Assembly (NCBI GenBank): GCA_945867445.1
Contig: CAMBID010000074.1
Span: 1 to 5,091 of the forward strand
DNA length: 5,091 bases
Source of the DNA: an uncultured Clostridia bacterium
GTDB taxonomy: Bacteria; Bacillota; Clostridia; Oscillospirales; Oscillospiraceae
Direction of reading: 5' to 3'
Positions within the stretch are counted from its first letter, which is position 1, and the number at the start of each line of letters is the position of its first letter. Shown here piece by piece: positions 1-4,875 of the stretch. Both the position numbers and the translations under genes were made by a program. Under the pieces are notes generated by a model. It saw only the letters and a list, made by a program, of their open reading frames with translations, made no database searches and had not been told where the DNA came from.

Positions 1-405
1 CAGCACGAGAAGGGTGGTGGCGATGCCGCCCTCATAAAAGCCGGAGCCGATGGCGATGCCGATGATGGCCGCCACCCAGAGTCCCGCCGCCGTGGTCAGG
101 CCCTTGACCCGCTGGCGGCGGGTGACGATGATGGTGCCCGCGCCGATGAAGCCGATGCCGGAGGCCACCGCCGCGCTCATCCGGGAGATATCTAGGTAAT
201 ACTTCATGTAAAGGAACAGGAACTCACTGGTGAGGCTCACCATGGCCGCGCCCAGGCAGATGAGGATATGGGTTCGGAAGCCCGCCGGACGGCGCTTGTA
301 CTCCCGCTCGATGCCGATGGCGCCGCCGCAGAGCACCGCCAGCAGCATCCGCACTGCCACGGAGAGCAGCGTCACGTCCCGCAGGGGATCAAAAATGGAC
401 AGCAC
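1..405 (-). CDS. MgtC/SapB family membrane protein (3' end cut by window edge)
   Basis: 135 codons are visible, reading leftward from GTG at 405 to base 1; the C-terminus lies outside the window. The visible part covers the MgtC membrane domain: GGAIGIERE (27-35), RRPAGFRTH (38-46), GIGFIGAGTIIV (83-94) and KGLTTAAGLW (101-110), separated by hydrophobic helices. The same motifs occur in Salmonella MgtC and in the neighbouring gene. The GTG start is chosen because AAGGAGG lies 7 bases upstream and no better in-frame start is visible. That ribosome site overlaps the stop codon of the upstream paralogue, so the pair is almost certainly one transcript and probably translationally coupled. In other bacteria MgtC supports growth in low Mg2+ and can inhibit the F-type ATPase; whether that holds here is unknown. 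A C-terminal ACT-like domain, as in the paralogue, cannot be confirmed. The family call is secure; the exact role is not. Confidence 0.93.
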   Translation of the reverse strand, partial: MLSIFDPLRDVTLLSVAVRMLLAVLCGGAIGIEREYKRRPAGFRTHILICLGAAMVSLTSEFLFLYMKYYLDISRMSAAVASGIGFIGAGTIIVTRRQRVKGLTTAAGLWVAAIIGIAIGSGFYEGGIATTLLVL

Positions 406-412
406 AGCCGCA

Positions 413-419
413 CCTCCTT
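413..419 (-). promoter_or_regulatory. Ribosome binding site AAGGAGG overlapping the upstream stop codon
   Basis: On the minus strand the sequence TAAGGAGG combines the TAA stop of the upstream MgtC gene (420-418) with a near-perfect Shine-Dalgarno sequence for the downstream GTG at 405. The spacing is 7 bases. This fixes the non-ATG start of the downstream gene and suggests that terminating ribosomes reinitiate there. Confidence 0.85.
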
Positions 420-1143
420 AAATCTCGTCGATGGTGGTGACGTTCTCCAGCTCGGAGATGGCCGCCATCACCTGGGCGTGGTGGACCGCGTGGTCCAGCC
501 GGATGGTAAAGACCGCTCTGGGCCGGTGGTGGGACTCCTCCGTCCCCCGCTCGATGTCCACCTCATAGATCTGGGCGCCCTGGGACTTGATGCGGCCGAT
601 GATGGCGCCCACATCGTCCAGGGAGCTGAACTCCACATAGAGATTCATGTTCCGGGCCCGCTCCACCATCATGCTCTCCAGGGGCGGCAGCAGACGGATG
701 CAGAGGAAGATCAGCACGAATGCCAGCACCACGCACTCGTAGAAGCCCGCGCCGATAGCGAGGCCCATGCAGGCGGAGGCCCAGAGTCCCGCCGCCGTGG
801 TGAGGCCCTTCACCTCCTGCCGGCCGGTGACGATCACCGTGCCCGCGCCCAGAAAGCCGATGCCGCCGATGACCTTGGCCCCGATGCGGGAGACATCCGT
901 GGTCCGGCCCACTTCCTTCATGGTCTCGTAGAAGGTGGTATTCAGCATGATGAAGTTATACTGGCTGACGATGGCGGCCAGGGTCGCTCCCAGGCAGACC
1001 AGCATATAGGTGCGGAAGCCCGCCGGGCGGCGCTTGCGCTCCCGCTCCATGCCGATCATGCCGCCGAAGAACATGGCCAGCGCCAGCCGGAACAGCAGCG
1101 ACGCGAAATTCAGTTGGCGCAGCGGGTCCAGTGCCGTGAGCAT
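418..1143 (-). CDS. MgtC/SapB family membrane protein with C-terminal ACT-like domain
   Basis: This is a complete 241-residue MgtC homologue, close to the usual length. Residues 1-155 form the membrane domain, with FGGMIGMERE (26-35), RRPAGFRTY (38-46), GGIGFLGAGTVIV (93-105) and KGLTTAAGLW (112-121). Residues 165-241 look like the soluble ACT-like domain found in longer MgtC proteins, with a beta strand at NMNLYVEF and a C-terminal NVTTIDEI. The start is ATG at 1143, preceded by AAGGGAGGGG a few bases upstream. The open frame runs on to an ATG at 1296, but that ATG lies upstream of the -35 box and would not be transcribed. Compared with the downstream paralogue, the central loop (about 65-90) is roughly ten residues longer. 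It is first in a two-gene minus-strand operon from the promoter at 1262-1290. The expected role is growth under Mg2+ limitation or membrane-energy control, inferred from the family only. Confidence 0.94.
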   Translation of the reverse strand: MLTALDPLRQLNFASLLFRLALAMFFGGMIGMERERKRRPAGFRTYMLVCLGATLAAIVSQYNFIMLNTTFYETMKEVGRTTDVSRIGAKVIGGIGFLGAGTVIVTGRQEVKGLTTAAGLWASACMGLAIGAGFYECVVLAFVLIFLCIRLLPPLESMMVERARNMNLYVEFSSLDDVGAIIGRIKSQGAQIYEVDIERGTEESHHRPRAVFTIRLDHAVHHAQVMAAISELENVTTIDEI

Positions 1144-1165
1144 GGGCCCCTCCCTTCCCCTCCCC

Positions 1166-1201
1166 GCGGGAAACGCCCCGCTGACCCGCCGAAATCGGCG
1201 G
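1166..1201 (-). other. Two GC-rich hairpins in the mgtC-type operon leader
   Basis: Read on the minus strand, the leader between the predicted transcription start (about 1255) and ATG 1143 contains two adjacent stems. The first is CCGCCG-ATTT-CGGCGG (1201-1186), the second GCGGG-GCGTTT-CCCGC (1181-1166). Neither is followed by a U run, so they are not simple terminators. The second ends about ten bases before the ribosome site and could affect its access. Salmonella mgtC also has a long regulated leader, but I see no sequence match to it and no AUG-started leader peptide here. Confidence 0.4.
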
Positions 1202-1261
1202 AGCGGGACGTAAACGAATGCGCAAACGTGAACGCGGGAGGTATGACAGATAGTAGATGGT

Positions 1262-1290
1262 ATTATAACGGGAATCCCGCCGCCTGTCAA
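1262..1290 (-). promoter_or_regulatory. Consensus sigma-A promoter of the MgtC operon
   Basis: On the minus strand, TTGACA (1290-1285) and TATAAT (1267-1262) are separated by exactly 17 bases, a perfect match to the vegetative consensus. The predicted transcription start is near 1255, giving a leader of about 110 nt before ATG 1143. The spacer contains a small perfect dyad (1269-1279). So perfect a promoter implies strong intrinsic activity, so any control probably acts through a repressor or the leader. Confidence 0.88.
1269..1279. promoter_or_regulatory. Possible operator: 11-bp dyad in the promoter spacer
   Basis: CGGGA-A-TCCCG is a perfect 5+1+5 dyad lying wholly between the -35 and -10 boxes of the minus-strand promoter, where a bound repressor would block RNA polymerase. 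It is short, and a chance match in GC-rich DNA is quite possible. Confidence 0.25.
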
Positions 1291-1400
1291 TCCCATTTTT
1301 GGTTTATCTGCCCAAAGATTTTCCGCTGTCCGCCATCGTTTTTTTGAATAATACCAGCGGCGCCCCGCTCTTCTTTACGAAGTCTGAACGCCCCGCCCCC

Positions 1401-1430
1401 TTGACAGGGACGGGGCCTCTCCCGTATACT
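1401..1430 (+). promoter_or_regulatory. Sigma-A promoter facing the short ORF and the CNNM/CorC gene
   Basis: TTGACA (1401-1406) and TATACT (1425-1430) are separated by 18 bases. The match is six of six at -35 and five of six at -10. The predicted transcription start is near 1437. It diverges from the MgtC promoter, with about 110 bp between the two -35 boxes. It is the only convincing rightward promoter before the gene at 1791, so that mRNA would carry a leader of about 350 nt unless another promoter exists within the repeat block. Confidence 0.75.
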
Positions 1431-1473
1431 CGTGCCATTCGATTCTTACTCCAGGAAGGAGGTCCCCGCCCGC

Positions 1474-1527
1474 ATGGACAGTGACAGTAGCCGCCACCGA
1501 TCCAACCTTATCCGTCAATTTGGGTAG
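1474..1527 (+). CDS. Possible 17-residue leader peptide
   Basis: ATG at 1474 opens a short frame encoding MDSDSSRHRSNLIRQFG, ending at TAG 1525-1527. A strong ribosome site, AAGGAGGT (1456-1463), sits 10 bases upstream, and the promoter at 1401-1430 would start transcription about 37 bases before the ATG. So strong a site before so short an ORF suggests real translation. The stop codon lies in the foot of the hairpin at 1526-1566, so a ribosome at the end of the ORF would disturb that fold, as in leader-peptide attenuation. I do not recognise the peptide from a database family. From memory, it has the same length as Salmonella MgtL (17 residues), a magnesium-sensing leader peptide also acidic at the N-terminus and basic later; this may be chance. 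Confidence 0.45.
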   Translation: MDSDSSRHRSNLIRQFG

Positions 1528-1566
1528 AGCATATCCGCGCCGCGCTTTGCGGGACGGGTGTGCTCT
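1526..1566 (+). terminator. Long leader hairpin, possible attenuator or weak terminator
   Basis: AGAGCATATCCG (1526-1537) pairs over all 12 positions, including GU pairs, with CGGGTGTGCTCT (1555-1566). An inner stem CCGC/GCGG (1540-1543 with 1549-1552) closes a 5-nt loop. The 3' side is followed only by TTCG and pyrimidine-rich sequence, so it would be a weak intrinsic terminator at best. The left arm begins inside the TAG stop codon of the short ORF, which ties its folding to ribosome position. Confidence 0.5.
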
Positions 1567-1586
1567 TTCGTGCGCTCTGATCCTCT

Positions 1587-1745
1587 TTCTTGATAAAAAT
1601 CTTTGATTTTTATCAAGAAGGCGCCGCTGTCAGCGTCGCCCTTTTGCGGCAGTCTGCCGCAAAAGCCGTCTCATAAGTTCTTGACGCGCCTGCGGCGCTA
1701 TCAAAAGCTTTGAAAGCTTTTTATCAAGAACTAGTATGAGACGGC
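1587..1745. repeat. Block of nested inverted repeats upstream of the CNNM/CorC gene
   Basis: Five stem-loops occur in tandem or nested. Stem 1 is 15 bp perfect with a TTT loop (1587-1601 with 1605-1619). Stem 2 is imperfect (1620-1640). Stem 3 is CTTTTGCGGCA/TGCCGCAAAAG, 11 bp perfect (1641-1665). An outer stem of 20 paired bases with a 2-nt bulge (1665-1684 with 1724-1745) encloses two small hairpins, GCGCC-TGC-GGCGC (1686-1698) and AAAAGCTT-TGA-AAGCTTTT (1703-1721). The 13-mer TTTTTATCAAGAA occurs exactly twice (1607-1619 and 1718-1730). No ORF in it looks real. The architecture resembles a REP-like or miniature mobile element, or stacked bidirectional terminators; the sequence alone does not settle which. 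Confidence 0.7.
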
Positions 1746-1790
1746 TTCCCGGCAGGACCGGGACCCATTTGACAGAAAGGAATCGATTCT

Positions 1791-3038
1791 ATGACCACCG
1801 CCGCTTCTTTGGCCCTGATGGCCCTGTGCCTTCTGCTTTCCGCCTACTTCTCCGCCACGGAGACGGCCTTCTCCTCCCTGAGCACCGCCAAAATGAGGAC
1901 CCTGGCGGAGCAGGGAGATCCCCGGGCAGAGCTGGCACTGCAGCTCCATGGTCAGTACGACCGCCTCATCTCCACCATCCTCATCGGCAACAACATCGTG
2001 AACATCGCCACCGCCTCCCTGGGCACGCTGCTCTTCGTCCACCGCTTCGGGGATGCGGGTGCCTCCCTCTCCACCGTGGTGGTGACGCTGGCGGTGCTGA
2101 TCTTCGGCGAGATCTCCCCCAAGAGCGTGGCCCGGGACTGTGCCGAGGGCTTTGCCTGCTTCTCCGCCCCCATCCTGCGCTTTTTGATGTGGGCCTTTAC
2201 CCCGCTGAACTTCCTCTTCTCCCAGTGGAAGCGCCTGCTCTCCCGCCTTTTCCGGCTTCGGCCGGAGAGCCGCCTCTCCCAAGCGGAGCTTCTGATGCTG
2301 GTAGAGGAGGTCCAGCAGGAGGGCAGCATCGACCGGGGCGAGGGGGAGCTGCTGAAAAACGCCATCCAGTTCACGGACCGGAAGGCCGGAGACATCCTCA
2401 TCCACCGGGTGGACCTGGCAGCCATCCCCCTGGAGGCAAGCCGGGAGGAGATCGCCCAGCGCTTCGCTGAGACCCGCTACTCCCGCCTCATCGTCTACCA
2501 GGACAGCATCGACAACATCCTGGGCGTGCTACACCAGAAGAACTTCTACATCGGCCAGGGCATCACGGAAAAGCCCCTGACGGAGATCCTCACTCCCGTG
2601 GTCTTCACCCTGGAGAGCGAGCCCATCCGCCAGCTCCTCACTCATCTCCAGAAGGCCAAGACCCATGTGGCCGTGGTGGTGGATGAGCATGGCGGCACCT
2701 GCGGCATCGTCACCATGGAGGACATCCTGGAGGAGCTGGTGGGCGAGATCTGGGATGAGCACGACGAGGTGGAGCTCCCCCTGCGCCGCCTGTCCCCGGA
2801 CTGCTTCCTGGTGGACGCCGGCATGGACCTTGCGGACTTCCAGGCCCAGTTTCCCCTGGCCAAGGGCTCCGAGATGGTGTCTGTCGGCGGCTGGGTGATG
2901 GAGCAGTTCGGCCGGGTACCAGAGGCAGGGGACCGCTTCCTGCGGGACGGCTGGGAGATCCGGGTGACCCGGGCGGAGCGCCACCGGGTGGCGGAGATCC
3001 AGATCCGTCGGGAAACCCAGGCTCCCGTCCTGGTTTGA
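1791..3038 (+). CDS. CNNM/CorC (HlyC/CorC) family transporter with CBS domains
   Basis: This 415-residue integral membrane protein has the standard three-part layout. Residues 1 to about 155 are the CNNM (DUF21) domain, with SATETAF (21-27), IGNNIVN (65-71) and FGEISPKS (105-112), the conserved helix motifs of the transport core. Residues 200-330 are a CBS pair, including RYSRLIVY (229-236) and DEHGGTCGIVTMEDILEELVGE (298-319). Residues 335-408 match the C-terminal CorC/HlyC-associated domain. ATG 1791 is preceded by AAAGGA at 1776-1781 with 9-nt spacing, and the N-terminus begins directly in the first helix, as usual. CNNM/CorC relatives export Mg2+ (MpfA in Staphylococcus, CorC elsewhere), with the CBS pair sensing nucleotide-Mg2+. 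The old 'hemolysin' label is probably misleading. Expression probably comes from the promoter at 1401 through a structured leader. No clear terminator follows. Confidence 0.95.
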   Translation: MTTAASLALMALCLLLSAYFSATETAFSSLSTAKMRTLAEQGDPRAELALQLHGQYDRLISTILIGNNIVNIATASLGTLLFVHRFGDAGASLSTVVVTLAVLIFGEISPKSVARDCAEGFACFSAPILRFLMWAFTPLNFLFSQWKRLLSRLFRLRPESRLSQAELLMLVEEVQQEGSIDRGEGELLKNAIQFTDRKAGDILIHRVDLAAIPLEASREEIAQRFAETRYSRLIVYQDSIDNILGVLHQKNFYIGQGITEKPLTEILTPVVFTLESEPIRQLLTHLQKAKTHVAVVVDEHGGTCGIVTMEDILEELVGEIWDEHDEVELPLRRLSPDCFLVDAGMDLADFQAQFPLAKGSEMVSVGGWVMEQFGRVPEAGDRFLRDGWEIRVTRAERHRVAEIQIRRETQAPVLV

Positions 3039-3060
3039 GGCAGATTTTCTCCCCGACGGA

Positions 3061-3089
3061 TTGTGCCGTGAGGAAAACTATGATATAAT
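3061..3089 (+). promoter_or_regulatory. Extended -10 promoter of the cyclic-di-AMP receptor gene
   Basis: TGATATAAT (3081-3089) is a perfect extended -10 element in an AT-rich pocket. At 17-base spacing the -35 is only TTGTGC (3061-3066, three of six), as is common for extended -10 promoters. Transcription would start near 3096. This promoter lies within the open frame that extends upstream of the gene, which argues against a start at 3061. Confidence 0.7.
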
Positions 3090-3101
3090 AGTATATTCTA
3101 A

Positions 3102-3120
3102 GGTCCGGCCCAACCGGACC
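3102..3120 (+). other. Hairpin at the 5' end of the cyclic-di-AMP receptor mRNA
   Basis: GGTCCGG-CCCAA-CCGGACC is a perfect 7-bp stem with a 5-nt loop. It would lie a few bases from the predicted transcript 5' end and about ten bases before the ribosome site GGAGGG (3130-3135). There is no U run, so it is more likely an mRNA-stabilising or protein-binding stem than a terminator. Confidence 0.5.
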
Positions 3121-3141
3121 CACGGAAACGGAGGGACATCC

Positions 3142-3498
3142 ATGGAACACAACAAAATGATCCTGGCCATTGTTCGGGGAGAGGACCATTATGACACGGT
3201 CCACGCCCTCAATGAAAAGGGCTTCTATGTCACGGTACTCAGCACCTCCGGCGGCTTCCTCCGCCAGAAGAACATCACCCTAATGATCTGCACCGACGAA
3301 TCCCGGGTAGAGGCCGCCCTTGCCATCCTGAAGCGGGTGGCCGGGAAACGGACCCAGACGGTCTATCATTCCCCCTGCGCCTACTCCGAGCACGGCATGG
3401 TCTCCAGCGCCGCCATGGTTCCGCCGGTGGCCACGGCCCAAAACGTGGGCGGCGTCACGGCCATCGTGATGGACGTGCAAAAGATGGACAAATTCTGA
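3142..3498 (+). CDS. Cyclic-di-AMP receptor family protein (DarA/PstA-like, PII-like fold)
   Basis: This 118-residue soluble protein matches the DUF970/DarA family of PII-like trimers that bind cyclic-di-AMP in Firmicutes. Its landmarks are KMILAIVRGED near the start, the loop TSGGFLRQKN (35-44) and the C-terminal GGVTAIVMDVQKMDKF (103-118), which parallels the GGATVFVL...F end of Bacillus DarA. ATG 3142 is chosen because GGAGGG lies 6 bases upstream; the frame extends to TTG 3061, but that stretch overlaps the promoter. Compared with DarA from memory, T28, G35, F36, L37 and N41 are kept (T31, G38, F39, L40, N44), while R26 and G47 become Y29 and C50, so ligand binding may be altered. The B-loop (about 72-102) is distinct in sequence. 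A 29-base gap to the ribosome site region of the chromate-transporter genes, with no terminator, suggests co-transcription. Confidence 0.9.
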   Translation: MEHNKMILAIVRGEDHYDTVHALNEKGFYVTVLSTSGGFLRQKNITLMICTDESRVEAALAILKRVAGKRTQTVYHSPCAYSEHGMVSSAAMVPPVATAQNVGGVTAIVMDVQKMDKF

Positions 3499-3512
3499 CG
3501 CAAGCGCTAAAA

Positions 3513-3520
3513 AAGGAAGG
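3513..3520 (+). promoter_or_regulatory. Ribosome binding site AAGGAAGG that points to an ACG start at 3528
   Basis: AAGGAAGG (followed by one more G) lies just after the cyclic-di-AMP receptor gene and 61 bases before the first ATG of the chromate-transporter frame. At the normal 7-base spacing the codon is ACG (3528-3530), in frame with that gene. No ribosome site precedes ATG 3582. Confidence 0.55.
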
Positions 3521-3581
3521 GATACACACGGAAACCCGAAAAAACGGAACAGCCCGAACCCTCTGGACGCTTTTTTCCAGC

Positions 3582-4109
3582 ATGCTCTCCATCAGCGCCT
3601 GCACCTTCGGTGGGGGCTTCGTTATCGTGACCTTCATGCGCCGCCGTTTCGCGGAGGAGCTCCACTGGCTGGAGGAGGACGATATGCTGGACCTCATCGC
3701 CCTGGCCCAGTCTTCCCCCGGAGCCATCGCCGTCAACGCCGCGATCCTCCTTGGCTGGCGGACGGCGGGCTTCCTGGGGATGCTGGCGGCGGTGCTGGGT
3801 ACCATCCTGCCCCCCATGCTGATCCTGGGCATCCTCTCGTACTTCTACGCCGCCTTCGCCTCCCGCCGCTGCGTCGCCCTGACCCTGCGGGGGATGCAGG
3901 CCGGCGTGGCGGCGGTCATCCTGGACGTGGTCTGCACGCTGGGCGGCACGGTGGTCAAGACTCGGTCGCCGCTGCAGATTTCTGTGATGATCGGCGTTTT
4001 CGCGGCCGCCTTCCTCTTTGATGTCAACGTGATGCTGCTGGTGCTGGCGGCGGCAGTCGTGGGCGGGCTCTCCGCCCTCTGGCGGCAGCGGAAGGGGGCG
4101 AAGGCATGA
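3582..4109 (+). CDS. Chromate transporter family protein, half-size subunit (first of a pair); true start possibly 3528
   Basis: This is a short-chain CHR family protein of 175 residues from the first ATG. It shows FGGG (9-12), the family signature AQSSPGAIAVNAA (42-54), a proline-rich helix end VLGTILPPM (71-79) and several further hydrophobic helices. With ATG 3582 the first helix is clipped: only eight residues precede FGGG, whereas relatives usually have about 15 to 25, and no ribosome site precedes this ATG. The frame is open upstream, and ACG at 3528 sits 7 bases after AAGGAAGG; it would add 18 residues including TLWTLFSS, restoring the first helix. ATG is kept here as the conservative coordinate. 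Short CHR genes act as pairs (YwrA/YwrB type), and this one overlaps its partner by ATGA at 4106-4109. The substrate may be chromate, sulfate or another anion; the family name does not settle it. Confidence 0.88.
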   Translation: MLSISACTFGGGFVIVTFMRRRFAEELHWLEEDDMLDLIALAQSSPGAIAVNAAILLGWRTAGFLGMLAAVLGTILPPMLILGILSYFYAAFASRRCVALTLRGMQAGVAAVILDVVCTLGGTVVKTRSPLQISVMIGVFAAAFLFDVNVMLLVLAAAVVGGLSALWRQRKGAKA

Positions 4110-4672
4110 CGCTTCTCTCCCTTTTCTGGAGCTTTGCGCAGGTGGGGCTTTTCAGCATCGGCGGCGGCTACGCGGCCATGCCCCTCATCCAGGCCCAGGT
4201 GGTGGACATCCGCGGCTGGCTCAGCGTGGCGGAGTTCACAGACCTTGTCACCATCGCGGAGATGACCCCGGGTCCCATTGCCATTAACGCCGCCACCTTT
4301 GTAGGTCTGCGGATTGCCGGGGTGGCGGGGGCAGTGGCCGCCACCTTCGGCTGCATCCTGCCGTCGCTTCTCATCGTTTCCCTGCTGGCCCGGATCTACT
4401 CCCGCCATCAGCGGGGACTGGTCCTGCAGGGCGTCCTGGGGGCCCTGCGCCCGGCAGTAGTAGCCCTCATCGCCTCGGCGGGGCTGACCATCCTCTGGCA
4501 GGTGCTTTTCCAGGGACTTCCCCCGGTGAGGGCGAACTTCCAGTGGCTTGGGGCCGCCCTTTTCGCCGCCGCCTTCGTCATCCTGCGGAAGCTCCGCTGG
4601 AGCCCCATCCTGGTGATGCTCCTCTGCGGCGCAGCGGGTCTTGGCATCGGTTTTCTCGAAACGCTCCCATGA
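4106..4672 (+). CDS. Chromate transporter family protein, half-size subunit (second of a pair)
   Basis: This 188-residue membrane protein is the partner half of the CHR pair. It has the N-terminal helix LFWSFAQVGLFSIGGGYAAMPLI (6-28) with the conserved GGGY (19-22), then WLSVAEFTDLVTIAEMTPGPIAINAATFVG with the signature TPGPIAINAA (54-63), a GCILPSLLI turn (82-90), and hydrophobic helices to the C-terminus. Its ATG is part of ATGA with the preceding stop codon, so translation is coupled. Split CHR proteins are thought to form a heteromeric membrane transporter for chromate or a related oxyanion. In a gut anaerobe chromate may not be the natural substrate. The operon ends at the terminator starting about 95 bases downstream. 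Confidence 0.93.
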   Translation: MTLLSLFWSFAQVGLFSIGGGYAAMPLIQAQVVDIRGWLSVAEFTDLVTIAEMTPGPIAINAATFVGLRIAGVAGAVAATFGCILPSLLIVSLLARIYSRHQRGLVLQGVLGALRPAVVALIASAGLTILWQVLFQGLPPVRANFQWLGAALFAAAFVILRKLRWSPILVMLLCGAAGLGIGFLETLP

Positions 4673-4767
4673 TCCTACCGCCCCCGGTCAAGGGCAGGTG
4701 TTCGTAAAACAGTGTTAGTCCAGTAATGTGAATGAGCATCTGTCAGGCAGGGTTGGTCAACGAAAAT

Positions 4768-4810
4768 ACACGCCACATTCAGCTTCAAAGGCTGAGTATA
4801 GCGTGTTTTT
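4768..4810 (+). terminator. Rho-independent terminator after the chromate-transporter pair
   Basis: ACACGC (4768-4773) pairs with GCGTGT (4801-4806), and TCAGC pairs with GCTGA inside it, with two C-A mismatches between. The stem runs directly into TTTTT (4806-4810). Read on the minus strand it is followed by ATTTT, so it may work weakly in both directions. The bases from the stop codon at 4672 to the hairpin, and from 4811 to 4875, show no gene. Confidence 0.8.
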
Positions 4811-4875
4811 CTGTGTTTATTTGCGTTTCCGTTTCCCTTTTCCATGCGGCTGGTATGGCCTCGCCTTGCCACGCC

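Noticed and set aside
1144..1296. N-terminal extension of the complete MgtC protein to ATG 1296
   Set aside because: ATG 1296 lies upstream of the -35 box (1285-1290), so it would not be on the transcript, and the added 51 residues do not resemble MgtC. ATG 1143 has a good ribosome site.
268..1347. Long plus-strand open frame (359 codons) antisense to the MgtC genes
   Set aside because: The translation is His/Asp/Gly-rich with no family motifs, and it lies opposite two clear MgtC genes with proper ribosome sites. It is a GC-rich antisense shadow.
1587..1745. CRISPR array
   Set aside because: The repeats are inverted and nested, not regularly spaced direct repeats with unique spacers, and no cas genes are nearby.
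1769..1774. TTGACA as a -35 box just before the CNNM/CorC gene
   Set aside because: It is only 17 bases from the ATG, and no -10 box can be placed before the start codon. It overlaps the ribosome-site region and is probably chance.
1437..1790. M-box or other known Mg2+/Mn2+ riboswitch in the transporter leader
   Set aside because: I could not match the conserved cores I remember for M-box or yybP-ykoY. The structure seen is a short ORF plus simple hairpins. A covariance-model search would be decisive.
1731..2470. Open frames of 224 and 244 codons overlapping the CNNM/CorC gene in other frames
   Set aside because: Both overlap the well-supported gene at 1791, show no domain motifs and have the compositional bias expected of GC-rich shadows.
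3061..3141. Upstream TTG start at 3061 for the cyclic-di-AMP receptor homologue
   Set aside because: The extra 27 residues overlap the promoter and the 5' hairpin and have no family similarity. ATG 3142 has GGAGGG at 6-base spacing and gives the usual family length.
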